Assembly (NCBI GenBank): GCA_029339505.1
Contig: JAQISU010001239.1
Coordinates: 9,679,001-9,743,000 of the forward strand
Length of the DNA: 64,000 nucleotides
Reading direction: 5' to 3'
Source of the DNA: Unio delphinus
Lineage: Eukaryota > Mollusca > Bivalvia > Unionida > Unionidae
This document shows, piece after piece, positions 14,201 to 23,299 of the stretch. How positions within the stretch are numbered: position 1 is the first letter of the stretch; each line of letters starts with the position of its first letter. Below the pieces are notes generated by a model. It was given only the letters and a program-made list of their open reading frames with translations. It had not been told where the DNA came from and searched no databases. A program made the translations under genes and the position numbers.

Positions 14201-14458
14201 CTTTTTTTCACAATACAATTCTCATTAATGTCATTTAAGGCTAGGACAGGCACTTTGAAACTAATTTTTATCCATTGCTTTACTATTGTTCTATGTACAA
14301 TGTTTTCCACAGGCAACCGAAATCTGCTTCAGTGTGATAAAGTATGGAAGCGGCTTATTAATCTGTATGAACAGAGAGAATGTGTAAAGACCGCGGAGGA
14401 ATTTCCACCCAGAATTGCTAGACTAAACAGGCGTAGGACAGACATAGAATGGCGATAA
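9..14458 (+). CDS. HELZ2: HELZ2-like RNB exoribonuclease / SF1 helicase gene, 3' part (10 exons)
   Basis: The gene enters from the left and ends at TAA 14456-14458. Exons inferred from GT-AG sites and phase: 9-3010, 3848-3933, 5600-5743, 6225-6362, 7944-8312, 9169-9422, 10801-11067, 11715-11871, 13207-13374, 14313-14458. Every junction keeps the frame. The order RNB domain then UvrD/Upf1-type helicase is the C-terminal architecture of HELZ2, a cytoplasmic RNA-degrading helicase that is interferon-induced in vertebrates. Helicase motifs in order: GPPG/TGKS (motif I, split by an intron), PSNKSVD (Ia), IDEAA (II), GDHKQLQP (III), QYRMHP (IV region), SQGGEWD (V) and NVALTRAR (VI). The N-terminal zinc fingers and first helicase would lie upstream of the window. 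An RNB-containing fragment of another helicase family is the alternative, but the domain order argues for HELZ2. Confidence 0.88.
3011..3847 (+). other. HELZ2-like intron 1 of window
   Basis: 837-bp GT-AG intron, AT-rich; I see no repeat or gene in it. Confidence 0.75.
3848..3933 (+). CDS. HELZ2: HELZ2-like exon 2 of window
   Basis: The acceptor CTTTCAG ends at 3847 and the donor G|GTAGGT follows 3933. The exon has 86 nt: it completes an Arg codon from the previous exon, adds 28 codons (TEIYLKSLDRANDLAKKIA...) and leaves one G. It links the RNB part to the helicase part. No motif of its own is seen; it is supported by phase on both sides. Confidence 0.75.
4358..4575 (-). mobile_element. SINE family B fragment (copy 1), in HELZ2-like intron
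   Basis: It shares a block with copies near 55.6 and 61.9 kb: a gacagtttatagtgatgtct-like start, tagcat/cagacatg core, 'tcccacccagtcaca' and 'gctgagcacc...gcagttgttag', ending near 'tatgactcatccca'. The 55.6-kb copy shows the minus-strand orientation and the tRNA-like head, which is not clear here. The copy is diverged and truncated. Confidence 0.6.
4752..5030. repeat. Diverged duplicate of 15,668-15,965
   Basis: This stretch of intron 2 (…attcagagttacagaat… to …atagaatggtgtacatta…aataaatg…) aligns by eye over about 280 bp with the segment 1.2 kb past the gene's stop codon. It holds no gene. It is either a dispersed repeat or an old local duplication. Confidence 0.6.
5600..5743 (+). CDS. HELZ2: HELZ2-like exon 3: Q-motif region and first half of Walker A
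   Basis: The acceptor TTACTTCAG ends at 5599 and the donor G|GTAATA follows 5743. It encodes DKDHQLLAKKIIDKEELNVG, then LPKNNTKQLEAITKALTS and FSLIQGPPG. The NxxQ...A pattern before the nucleotide loop is typical of Upf1-like SF1 helicases. The exon ends inside the glycine codon in the middle of motif I. Confidence 0.85.
6225..6362 (+). CDS. HELZ2: HELZ2-like exon 4: second half of Walker A, motif Ia
   Basis: The acceptor TTTGCAG ends at 6224 and the donor C|GTAAGT follows 6362. It begins TGKSYTGIKLLYLFNKI, completing the P-loop, and ends VLFCGPSNKSVDQIA, which matches helicase motif Ia. Phase 1 at both ends joins it cleanly to its neighbours. Confidence 0.87.
6899..7145 (+). mobile_element. 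tRNA-derived SINE, family A (copy 1)
   Basis: The tRNA-like head (ggccccaagtgggcaagtgg; box B-like gagttcaagtct) is followed by a conserved body (agaaagcttgccagtag … tactggccgccatgtatagc) and a gcgttaaaccctacaacaac tail. It is flanked by ATTTAAT at 6892-6898 and 7146-7152. It lies in sense orientation in HELZ2-like intron 4. Confidence 0.85.
7448..7513. repeat. (AAT)n microsatellite, 3' tail of the adjacent LINE
   Basis: Near-perfect AAT repeats continuing directly into the antisense LINE 3' end to the right. The matching LINE copy at 33.4 kb also ends in (TTA)n, so this is its tail, not an independent microsatellite. Confidence 0.85.
7514..7860 (-). mobile_element. CR1/L2-type LINE 3' end, degraded
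   Basis: On the minus strand the reading frame holds LNKLPTELRHK and FKNKFKDLIMFPTI, matching the C-terminal tail of non-LTR reverse transcriptase ORFs. The sequence tagcgactaatc / gaggactttgtatagcg next to the AAT tail matches the plus-strand copy at 33.2-33.4 kb. Only the extreme 3' part remains. It sits in HELZ2-like intron 4. Confidence 0.75.
7944..8312 (+). CDS. HELZ2: HELZ2-like exon 5: helicase 1A/1B insert region
   Basis: The acceptor TTCTTTCAG ends at 7943 and the donor G|GTGTGT follows 8312. It encodes 123 codons starting WMIKRLLEHCPNIVRMYG and ending VEELKKHDVILCTTAVASN; the last part is motif Ic (dVIlcTtavasn). The middle is family-specific and lysine-rich. It lies about 90 bp downstream of an antisense LINE remnant. 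Confidence 0.87.
8877..9130 (-). mobile_element. tRNA-derived SINE, family A (copy 2), antisense
   Basis: Complete element in antisense to the HELZ2-like gene, with a perfect 12-bp target duplication TGACAATGCTGC at 8865-8876 and 9131-9142. The tail (ttgttgttgttgtagg, reversed) is at the left and the tRNA-like head ends in ggggcccc at the right. It ends 38 bp before exon 6. Confidence 0.9.
9169..9422 (+). CDS. HELZ2: HELZ2-like exon 6: Walker B and motif III
   Basis: The acceptor TTTTCCAG ends at 9168 and the donor ATG|GTATGT follows 9422. It encodes IMIDEAAMCPEPQCL (DEAA Walker B), VVLIGDHKQLQPII (motif III) and ends LLEIQYRM. The acceptor is only 38 bp from the end of an antisense SINE. 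Confidence 0.9.
9508..9541. repeat. (CA)n microsatellite
   Basis: About 17 CA units in HELZ2-like intron 6. Confidence 0.9.
9690..10400. repeat. Degenerate ~170-bp repeat units
   Basis: Within intron 6 the phrases 'ccttgat…attc', 'atgaacc/taatcaatgtaatgcc', 'acagcattctggcttgccc / acaacattcttgtttgccc' and 'gtctaggtca/gtccaggtta' recur about every 170 bp at least three times. It looks like an old diverged satellite. No coding potential is seen. Confidence 0.45.
10801..11067 (+). CDS. HELZ2: HELZ2-like exon 7: start of helicase domain 2A
   Basis: The acceptor ATAATTAG ends at 10800 and the donor ATG|GTAAGT follows 11067. It has 89 codons, opening HPTLCEFPSMEFYDNKL, which completes the QYRMHP...FPS block begun in the previous exon. 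It is phase 0 at both ends. Confidence 0.88.
11166..11231. repeat. (TA)n microsatellite
   Basis: About 33 TA units in HELZ2-like intron 7. Confidence 0.9.
11715..11871 (+). CDS. HELZ2: HELZ2-like exon 8: helicase 2A
   Basis: The acceptor CTTAAAG ends at 11714 and the donor G|GTATAT follows 11871. It encodes KINVISQYNAQCHELRTAL and ends NTVVASQ; the SQ begins motif V. The pattern VISQYNAQ is the IGIITPYxxQ-like block of Upf1-type helicases. Confidence 0.85.
11872..13206 (+). other. HELZ2-like intron 8 of window
   Basis: 1,335-bp GT-AG intron, AT-rich. I see no recognisable repeat or gene. Confidence 0.7.
13207..13374 (+). CDS. HELZ2: HELZ2-like exon 9: motifs V and VI
   Basis: The acceptor ATTTAG ends at 13206 and the donor G|GTAAGT follows 13374. 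It encodes GGEWDYVLFSTVRS (motif V) and HHQINVALTRARKGIVIVG (motif VI, with the arginine finger in TRAR). It is phase 1 at both ends. Confidence 0.9.
14313..14458 (+). CDS. HELZ2: HELZ2-like terminal exon
   Basis: The acceptor TTTTCCACAG ends at 14312. It starts with GNRNLLQCDKVWKRLINLY, the usual run after motif VI (GN...L..D..W..L), and ends in RTDIEWR followed by TAA at 14456-14458. No later helicase exon is needed, so this is the C terminus. Confidence 0.87.
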
Positions 14459-14584
14459 GATGGAGTTTATGTCTTTTACTCTAGTGGTAACATTCAGTGA
14501 CAAACTTTTGCATGATTTGTGCTGCTGGCAGTATAAATTAAGAAACATCAATACCATATTAATATCAAAATAAGAGTAAACAGC

Positions 14585-15200
14585 AAGTCATTGTAGAAAT
14601 GTAAATAGTAAGTAAATGCTGTACATTTGTAGAAATACAAAATGAAAGTCATTGTAGAAATGTAAATAATAAGTAAATGCTGTACATTTGTAGAAATACA
14701 AAATGAAAGTCATTGTAGAAATGTAAATAGTAAGTAAATGCTGTACATTTGTAGAAATACAAAATGCAAGTCATTGTAGAAATGTAAATAGTAAGTAAAT
14801 GCTGTACATTTGTAGAAATACAAAATGAAAGTCATTGTAGAAATGTAAATAATAAGTAAATGCTGTACATTTGTAGAAATACAAAATGAAAGTCATTGTA
14901 GAAATGTAAATAGTAAGTAAATGCTGTACATTTGTAGAAATACAAAATGCAAGTCATTGTAGAAATGTAAATAGTAAGTAAATGCTGTACATTTGTAGAA
15001 ATACAAAATGAAAGTCATTGTAGAAATGTAAATAGTAAGTAAATGCTGTACATTTTTAGAAATACAAAATGCAAGTCATTGTAGAAATGTAAATAATAAG
15101 TAAATGCTGTATATTTGTAGAAATACAAAATGCAAGTCATTGTAGAAATGTAAATAGTAAGTAAATGCTGTACATTTTTAGAAATACAAAATGAAAGTCA
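14585..15200. repeat. 61-bp minisatellite, about 10 copies
   Basis: Tandem units beginning aagtcattgtagaaatg and containing gtaagtaaatgctgtacattt and gtagaaatacaaaatg, with only one or two substitutions between copies. It starts 127 bp after the HELZ2-like stop codon, so it probably lies in the 3' UTR or just beyond. Confidence 0.95.
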
Positions 15201-15314
15201 TTGTTCTACAAAGCTAGTATAATGTATAGTATCTTTTTGTGATGAAACCCATTTATTAATATTTTTGTAAGTCTTATGTTAAGTTGTTGTAAAACATATG
15301 CAGCAATCCTTTCA

Positions 15315-15316
<2 letters not shown>

Positions 15317-15387
<71 letters not shown>
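15317..15387. repeat. (TA)n(TG)n compound microsatellite
   Basis: TA units to 15361, then 13 TG units. Confidence 0.95.
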
Positions 15388-15667
15388 TCAGTACATTGAA
15401 ACTCATAATGTATGTTATTTATCTATGTATATATGAGGAGTCAGTGTTATGCCATATGTGTATTTGCTCATGTATACACTTATCCTGGCTAGAAAACATA
15501 ACATGGATGTTGTTTTTAAGGTTGTATATATTTTTTTGTGATAGTTCCAATTTTTTGTAAAAAATTTCTGTCTTTACTAACATATTTGTTTGCACTAATT
15601 TGTATATATTTCTACCGATAATACAAACAAATATCTTATTGAAGAAATGAAAATATGTTTATATTTT

Positions 15668-15965
15668 TCAGTATGTATTTAAAGTTACAGAATACTAATA
15701 GAAGCTTGATTTTGATGATAGGAAATGATGTAGCAAAACCTTGGAAATGTGCTAGTGTGTGTTTGTATCCATATTTTTTTGTTGTTGTTGCCTTCCCATG
15801 ATTAATCTATGTCACATGTATTTTCTGAATCTTAACCATTTGAATGTGATAATGATAAAACTTAAAACTTACGATTTTGTTTGCAAGTCTGCCATTGAGT
15901 TCTCATAGAATGGTGTACATTACAGTAAATAAATTAGCATCTCCAATTTATTAAAATGTTTCATT
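15668..15965. repeat. Diverged duplicate of 4,752-5,030
   Basis: Matches the HELZ2-like intron 2 segment in order (…aaagttacagaat…gtagcaaaa…tcccatgatt…catagaatggtgtacattac…). It lies downstream of the gene. No coding capacity is seen. Confidence 0.6.
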
Positions 15966-17330
15966 TGGCTATTATATATAGATATCTACTATATTTGCTT
16001 CATTTATGTTCTTGAGTGTAGTTTTTAAAGATCTTGTGTTAACAATATATTACATAGCTATGTTTTGTCCATGATTGTAGATTATATTTTCAGATAATGA
16101 TGGTATAAATAGATTTCAAGACACAACCTTGATGATACAGTCTGATGTTATTTTCTATTAGTAGAACATAAATAGGTTGAGTACAGTTTCAAGACACATC
16201 CTTGATACAGTCTGATGTTATTTTCTATTAGTACAATTCAGTATTGCGATATATATCGAATAGGTATGCATTACGATATATGTCACCTGAGGAAAATTTG
16301 CAACCTAAAATCGTTAAAGAGGTCATGTATATAAGGAGAGAAGTGAACAATTATTCATCTTCTTATTATTTTTCTTATTTGATTTTCAGTCGGCAGTCGG
16401 CAGATTATTTAATGCTCTGTTTATATTTTGTTTGAGAGGAATCATTTTATTTAAATCATTTATTCGAATTACAACATGCTCATATGACTCGTTGGATAAA
16501 ACTGAAAATGGATCCAATTCAATGCAGTAGTTTAATATATTAGATATCTTTAACTTTTAGTATGTATATGCATATAGTATGGTTACACTTTTCCTCACAC
16601 ACATTAAGCACATAGATTATTAAATGAATACTGAACTTGTTTGGAAATTACTCAAGCTATTTTTATTAATTGAATGTTCACATTTTTTTTAATGTCCATA
16701 TTTTAAAAAAATTTTTGCATTGCCTTCTATGATACATAATCTGCATTAGGGGGTCATATGTTTAATCACATGAATATATAATGCCAATGGCTACACAAAT
16801 TGGTGTCCGTGTTTCCTAATTTTTTAATACCATTTTCTCAGTAATTACATGTAACAGCTTAGTGATAAATTACAAAAATACCCATAAAGCATGGGCCGTC
16901 AAGAGTGACAAAGTAGAAAAACATGATGACTGACAATATGGTGGAAATATATGACGGTTCCAGATCTACAGGCATGTAAATGTTCTTTGTTCATTGCTAC
17001 AAGATAATAAAAAAAAGAGTTGCTATCATCTCAAATGCTTGTTAAAAATACTCAGTAAAAATAGATTTGTTATTTTTTTAAAGTAAATATTAACTTCTTT
17101 CAAGAAATTTAAACTACAAGACACGTTTACTGTATCAGAAACTTCATTCGTATGTTGAATATTATAGTAATGAGCACCTGTAGGTTGGAGATCGAAACAT
17201 TCTATCATAAAGTGCTTCACTGTGAAGGATTCAGTGCAAAAAGAAAACACTCAGGTGAGTCTTCACCTTTTACTGTTCAGGTTATATAAGTATGACCAAA
17301 TATAATTCTTGCAATGACTACCTTGTACTG
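15966..17330. other. Intergenic, AT-rich
   Basis: No gene seen. A local tandem duplication lies at 16,110-16,235: 'ttcaagacaca(a/t)ccttgat…acagtctgatgttattttct' occurs twice, 75-80 bp apart. The rest shows nothing recognisable. Confidence 0.6.
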
Positions 17331-17740
17331 TCAGATGGTTCTGTAGGTATCACAGTACCAATTGTTTTTCCATAGACCTCAATGGTGATGTTTTTTGAAA
17401 TAAATATACTTTCTATCCTACTTGAGCATGCAAGTCACACACTGTCACAGAGAACAATCTTAGATTGTCAATTTGACAAGGATGAAACCAGGTACTCCAC
17501 TGCATTTAAGAGAGATATCTCTGCTGGAACTAGACAGGGGTAAGAGTTGTCTAGTCACAACAGACCCAGTTTCACCCATGTGTGCTAGATTTTAAAAAAA
17601 ATCATAAAAATATACAAAATATGATCTAGATATGAATTAACATAATCTCACATATTGCCAAGAGGCGTAACATTTTTTAAAGCCTAACAGAAAGTTCAAC
17701 TCTTACATAATGCACCAATCACAGCTAGTGTTGTTGTTTA
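17331..17740 (+). repeat. Dispersed repeat R1 (copy 1)
   Basis: Begins 'ggtatcacagtaccaattg' and runs through 'aaataaatatactttctatcc', 'cagagaacaatcttagatt', 'ggtactccactgcatttaag', 'gttgtctagtcacaacagac' and 'atgcaccaatcacagctag'. The same phrases recur in inverse orientation at 30.6-31.2 kb and partly at 20.0-20.3 kb. No ORF or terminal structure was identified. Confidence 0.7.
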
Positions 17741-18302
17741 TTTCAGAATGCAATGTTCATTACACCTTAAGCTCTGCTTAACTGGGGTTGTACAATTGGT
17801 ATCATTATAGCCATAGCCAACCTTAATTTTTTCAATAATCTGTGATATAGTCAGGACTGTACAAGTAACAAGTGTACTTAGTCTCACTTGTCAAAAACAG
17901 TTTTAGAATGTACCAAGCTGTGTTTTGTATTAATGTGTATGTAATGGTCTTTGAACTATTTTAGCTGCTGTTTTCATATTTTTGCTTTACTATCAAACTA
18001 CATTTTGGTAATAAAATGAATTGTTTTAACTATGGGTTGTGTTTTATTCATATCAGCACTTATTAAACTTCACATTGGTGATATGGGATAAATCACATTA
18101 TATCATATTATAAACTAGGTCAAAGTTCAATATACCAAATAGTATGTACCTCTCCTTCAAATAGTACAATTTATCTAAAATAAATGGACTTTATATTTGT
18201 TTCGTAGATGCAGAACTTAACATGGACAGGTGGGCATGATGCAATCTAATTATAAAATATAAGCTTTGAACACTTTATACTGTATGCAGATACATGAGGT
18301 CA

Positions 18303-18731
18303 CTAACCTCCAGTCCTCACACAAAGGTCAAGGTACTCACCCTCCTTGTAATACAAAAAGAAAGCTTTACTCCTTTGTGTAGTGAATAAAATTGATGCAA
18401 TAAGCCAGTCTGCCACCAGATATAGTAGATCACAGCTTCTAAGTGGTTTTGTTGGATTTAGGGTGAAGTTTGGGGAATAAAATACAGAACAATGCCAAAG
18501 ATAAACAATAAGTATAGTGAGTTCTGTGGAGTTATAAACAGGAAGAGAATGTGTATCTAAATGGGAGATGTAGCTTATGAAAAAGGAATTAAATGGGACA
18601 ATATCAGCCATGAGAAAAACGAGTAGTGAAATCTTGATGACTTTACCTTGGACAATATAGGGAGGAAGTACCCCATAGGTGCAAGGACAGTTCAAAGGCA
18701 CCTGTGCTATAACATCCCCTATAGGTACCAA
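18303..18731 (-). other. Unexplained 142-codon open frame, hydrophobic
   Basis: Long for this AT-rich background. The product has several hydrophobic runs (IKISLLVFLMADIVPF, LTILIVYLWHCSVFY, LLYLVADWLIASILF) that could be membrane helices. On the minus strand a possible acceptor (ACCTATAG) precedes the start and a possible donor (GGAGG|GTGAGT) follows YYKEG. It could be one exon of a membrane protein or a chance frame. I do not recognise the family. Confidence 0.25.
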
Positions 18732-20008
18732 GTTTCAGATGAAGTGGTGTTCATTGCTATCTAATATAATAGGGTAAATAATGCAGATAATATAGACGCA
18801 TTTAATGTTTATTTCTTGAAAATAATAAATTAACAATAGAGGGCTTCAGTTAGTCAGAAAAATACTTAAACCAAACAAAACATACTTCATCAGATTTTAA
18901 CTTGTAAACTTTACTGTGCAAAATTATTAAATTACTTCTTATTACATTTGCATCATGACTGAGGGCTAATATAATACTTCACAAATCTTCTCTCTAGTTT
19001 CATAACAAATCACTGAAATGGTGAGTTTTTATTTCTTGAAATGTTATGTCTGCTGTAAGGGAGATAACTGAATGATACATGTAAGGTGTTGTGTTTTTAT
19101 TTCCTCCAATTCATTATCCATGTAATATAGATGAGCTCATGAACACGTTTATTAACTTCAATGCAACTGAATTATCCATAAATAAATTACAGATAAAGTG
19201 AGAACCTAAAAGTCAAGCTTCTGTATGTAGTGGAGACTTCAAGACTGATGAAACTAACTTAAATAAACTGAATGAAAAATTAGAGTGAAAGATCAGTGAT
19301 AGGGTTTTAAATTTGAATTTTATTTGAGAAATGACTATCTGTTATTGAATGATATTAAATTGTTGTTTTTTTTAAATTTCACATTTTGTGTATTCAGTAA
19401 TTTAACAGTCGGCCTCACTGAATGGGTGCTCGGAGCTTTGCATCTATCATTCACTACTTCAATTTCTGACAAAATAGAGCCAGGGTGGTTCTTCAATGAT
19501 AATTGGAAATAATACTGGGAGTAGCCCACCCCAACCTAGTTGACAAGACATCTACATACATGGATATGAGATATGATACAAGTGATCTATCTACAAGTGG
19601 ACCTAGAGTGTCCTCTATTCAGATCTATGACATTGCCTTACATCTTTTTAGACATGAATTTTCATCTTTTGCAGGTAAAATAGTCAATATTTGGCCAAAA
19701 TCAACTATATTATCTTTACATAACTTATTTTGTTGCATGGATGCTAATCTTGGAGCTGACTACACAGGCATAAAGCCACCAGTCTATATCCATTATAGCT
19801 ATAGTTACAAAAGCCCCATTCCAAAGCAAACTTGTGCTATTTTCTGAATATTTCATACATTTTATTCTTAAAAGACTGTCAATAATTGACAAAAATTGTT
19901 CAGCATCCATTTGTTTTTCCTACATCAAACTAGTACAGTTCATAAATGATCCCCACATGAATGCATTTCTATATTGGATTCAATGTGAGGCTGTTCTTCC
20001 CTATAGGT
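18732..20008. other. Intergenic; possible remnant exon at 19.4-19.7 kb
   Basis: Mostly featureless. At 19,387-19,675 two overlapping plus frames (TVGLTEWVLGALHLSF; then IYDIALHLFRHEFSSFAG ending at a TTTGCAG|GTAAAA site) look slightly coding-like, but stops lie between them and no family is recognised. Confidence 0.3.
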
Positions 20009-20310
20009 ATCACAGTACCTTGGGGCCCCGAGTGGCAGAGTGGTCTAAAGCGCTGTCCGTTACGGACCACTGCCATCTCACCTCTGTCTGCGTGTGTTCG
20101 AGTCTAAGATTCGGCAAATGTAGTTATGTGAGAAAGCTTGCCAGTAGCTTCTCGTGGGTCGGTGGTTCTTTCCGGGGTTTGTCCGGTTTCTTCCTCCACC
20201 ATTAATACTGGCCGCCATGTATAGCCTATATTGTGCTGAAAAAATGGCGTTAAACCATAAAAAAAAAAAAAAATCACAGTACCAATTGTTTTTCAATAGA
20301 CCTCAATGCT
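20009..20310 (+). repeat. Dispersed repeat R1 fragment interrupted by a SINE
   Basis: 'ggtatcacagtacc' on the left and 'atcacagtaccaattgttttt…tagacctcaatg' on the right are one R1 sequence split by the SINE at 20,020-20,272. Confidence 0.75.
20020..20272 (+). mobile_element. tRNA-derived SINE, family A (copy 3)
   Basis: Full-length, from ttggggccccgagtggcaga through box B (gtgttcgagtct) and body to a poly-A-like tail. Perfect 11-bp target duplication ATCACAGTACC at 20,009-20,019 and 20,273-20,283. It inserted into an R1 repeat. Confidence 0.92.
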
Positions 20311-21280
20311 TAAATGCCTGCTACGTTTCAAATGATAATGTTTTTTATGCTAGGCATAAATTTAGTATATAGTATTTTAAAATCAGATGTTTATAGAGAT
20401 GGGGCTTTTTTTTTAGCAGCATGAGCTGCTCTCTGTCTTTGGCTTTAATACCAAAATGGATGGGTAACCAACAGTATACTATGTTGTGAGAGGTATACAG
20501 CTTGGTATGGCAGCTAGATGAAAATGTTTGTCAACAGTGAGTTGTTCAACTTCCTAATGTGTAGTGACTAAAGTACTGATAGTGAATCAGGGAAGATAAT
20601 GGAGTTTAATGATGACGTTTGCTCTCGATATAAATCAAAGCAAGGTTTACTGCCCTTATCTTAGCTGAAAATATTCATGCGCCATCTGACAAAAAAAAAA
20701 AAAAAAAAAAAACCTGTTGTAGTGTGATTTTCACTTACAATGCTTTTCCTTATTTTGTATCTACAGTGTAAACTTTTGTATACATCTTTATTTGTTAAAA
20801 AGTCCCTTATAAGCGTTATGAAATATTTGTTTGGAATTAAGTTGTAAAGTGATGCTTACAAGTTAGTGATGGCTTTGTGTTAAAGCGATTACATTATGAG
20901 GGGCCTTGTTGTTATTGAAGCTCCTCCTAGGCCTCTGCCAATATTTTTGGAATAGGTGTTAAAAAGGTGTAATATTTAAGAGTGATGTATCTTTTTTAAT
21001 GGTAATGTCATCTTAAGTCCACACAAATCGAATTCACGTTACACTTATTTTCGAAGCATTCCAACTATGCGGCACACACGTTAATGGCGAAATATTATTG
21101 GCTCAAAGGGTGGAGCAAACATGAAATTCGCTCAAATTTTTTTTATATTATTTGCTATATGTATATTGGTCACTTTCTGAAAAATTTGAACATTTCATTC
21201 TTACTCGTTACGAAGAAATTTATGAAAAACCGATCATATATCCCGATCAGTCTTGAATAAAACAACACGCTTCCCTCTCC
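20311..21280. other. Intergenic
   Basis: A-run at about 20,691-20,712; otherwise nothing recognised. Confidence 0.6.
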
Positions 21281-21290
21281 CTCACAAATA

Positions 21291-21375
21291 GCGGAAGTGA
21301 CGTCATTTGAGACGCTGTACACAACGGCATTGTTGATTATGAATTATGGAGAACTCGTCCCATAGAGAACAGGTA
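21291..21375 (+). promoter_or_regulatory. ETS/CRE promoter-like site before a short ATG frame
   Basis: GCGGAAGTGACGTCATTTGA combines an ETS core (CGGAAG) with a consensus CRE (TGACGTCA). About 40 bp downstream ATGGAGAACTCGTCC opens a short frame that meets a possible donor (ACAG|GTAGAA). A related site lies inverted near 26,090-26,115 upstream of the second THAP copy. The downstream gene is not identified. Confidence 0.45.
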
Positions 21376-21630
21376 GAAGGATCCTATATAATAATTGTGA
21401 GATGTCGCCACATGATTGTTCAGGCCTTATTTATTGCTGTCTTTCTTTAACTTAATAACTTATTAAAATTAAAAAATTTGTAACTTTTCAATTTGATCAA
21501 CTCAGCTTCTGTACCTAACGAAACAGAAGAGACATCTGTCCCTTTTGCTCTGCTCTTCAAAATTATTTGATATATTTTAATTGGGGGAAAAAGAACATGA
21601 TGTGAAGTTTTATATATGAAAGAGCTCCAA

Positions 21631-21775
21631 CCTAATAATGATCATCCGAGTAAGTTTTATTAATATAATCTCAAACTTCATTCCCCAGTTCATTTTGTCT
21701 ACCTTGGCAAGAGATAACCTGTACGCTATTTATGTTGGTGCTATAGGCATTTTATAAATATTTTTAAAAATTCGA
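21631..21775. repeat. Third partial copy of the THAP-segment repeat
   Basis: Over about 130 bp (gatcatccgagtaagtttta … cctgtacgctatttatgttg … ctataggcattttata) it is nearly identical to 22,933-23,065 and similar to 25,436-25,555. Confidence 0.8.
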
Positions 21776-22183
21776 TAAAAAGACAACATTGACGCATACT
21801 CGGGAAATACTGTCGCTACTGAGTTCAACATCGTTTAGTCTATTTCTTCTTATTTGTTAGTGGTTCGTAAATTTATTAGTTCTTAATAAAGCAAACTATT
21901 TAAAGTTGAACGACAATTTAAAAAAAAATATTTCACTACTAAATTGCCGATGCAAAATAATAATGTTTACGTCATTTCATTATATATAACTACACCATGA
22001 TCACGCGTACTAACGGGATTTTGTTACCTTAAATACATATTGGAACTGCTCGACGTACTTGGGTTCGGACATAATGAGAAAATCATCTTTAACAACAATT
22101 TTAAATTTCACGTTTAAATCCTGTACAAAACTGAATAATATTTCACATGGTCCGAATCAGAAGTTTGGAGAATCAGCCAGATA

Positions 22184-22445
22184 GCCCAAGTGGCCGAGTG
22201 GTCTAAAGCGCTCTCCGTTACAGATCACTGCTATCTCACCTCTGTCGACGCGGGTTCGAGTCTCAGATTCGGCCTATGGTGTATGTGAGAAAGCGTGCCA
22301 GTAGCTTCTCGTGGGTCGGTGTGTTTTCCGAGGTTTTTCTCGGGTTCTTCCTCCATCATTAATACTAGCCGCCATTTATAGTCTATCGTGTGCTGGAAAA
22401 AATGACGTTAAACCATACAACAACAACAACAACAACAACAACAAC
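22184..22445 (+). mobile_element. tRNA-derived SINE, family A (copy 4)
   Basis: Head gcccaagtggccgagtggtc, box B gggttcgagtct, the shared body and an (ACA)n tail. The sequence right after the tail (acattaccgaagtagaatat) also follows the SINE at 24.8 kb, so the insertion came before duplication of this segment. Confidence 0.9.
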
Positions 22446-22480
22446 ATTACCGAAGTAGAATATACCATTAACATCCAACC

Positions 22481-22721
22481 TTAAATGATAGATTCGTGGG
22501 ACAAAGATGAACAGGACTCGTCAGATTTTGACAAAAATGGCGCTGCTCTTGGGTCTTTAGAGAAACATTCAAACTCGAAATGTCTCTGACACAACCTGGT
22601 GTGTTGAGTTACCATAAAGCCTTCTCTCTTTAATTTGATCGCCCATACAGCTCGCCTTTTAGGGTCCTTTGGGAATGTGAAAAAACTAATCTTCTGTCTG
22701 GAACTTATATTATTCACACAT
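22481..22721 (-). pseudogene. THAP-domain exon (copy 1)
   Basis: The minus-strand frame holds FFTFPKDPKRRAVWAIKL, then FMVTQHTRLCQRHFEFE. These are the FPKD/W block and the C-x2-H pair of a THAP zinc finger (C2CH DNA-binding module found in THAP proteins and P-element transposases). The exon appears to start after an AAAACAG acceptor (22,722-22,723) with the second zinc cysteine in CVNN. The first cysteine would come from an upstream exon, not found here. The AVPF-like motif that usually closes a THAP domain is represented by AAPF. Stop at 22,481-22,483. Either a single exon of a THAP gene or a remnant of a P-like transposon; no transposase domain is visible. Confidence 0.6.
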
Positions 22722-23299
22722 CTGTTTTGGGGGTTGGGGTGGGGGTGGCAGGCACCATACAGATCCCAGCCCCCATTTTCTTATAAAAAGGAACAAAGTT
22801 TTCATGCGTTGGTGTGTTCCTCCCAATATGTAGTTCGGTGGGTTTTTTAAATATTTATTTTTTTCTCCTCTTTCTAAAATTTCCGTGTATGTAGTTAAAC
22901 TTTGAGGGGTATTGTATCTTTAGTGTTTCCTGGGCTGATCATCCGAGTAGGTTTTATTCATATAATCTCAAACTTCATTCCCCAGTTCATTTTGTCGACC
23001 TTGGCAAGAGATAACCTGTACGCTATTTATGTTGGTGCTATAGGCATTTTATACATATTTTTAAAAAAAATCAAAAAATAAAAAATTATATACATTTTTT
23101 TTATTTTTAGTTTTGAACGAAGTACGGTGTACTATCTTTGTTTCGGGGGGTGGGGGAGGAGGGAAAGAAACTGATTGTTTTATAACTTGTATTTTTTTCC
23201 GTGTCGTTCTTCGCATTGTCTATTTATTTCATATTGAATTCGACTGTGCTCGAGTGGAGGTCCATACATTTAAAAAAAAAATTTTACTTCTCCAGACTA

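Noticed and set aside
14585..15200. CRISPR-like array
   Set aside because: Units are directly abutting 61-bp tandem repeats without unique spacers, in a eukaryotic context.
15206..15560. Open frames with YIYIYI and VCVCVC runs
   Set aside because: They span the TA/TG microsatellite.
19834..20205. 123-codon plus-strand frame
   Set aside because: Its second half is the translation of SINE copy 3; the first half has no support.
22184..22280. Apparent tRNA gene (tRNA-Ser/Leu-like A and B boxes)
   Set aside because: The same sequence recurs as the head of a SINE family with a shared body and tail; the copies do not form a clean cloverleaf.
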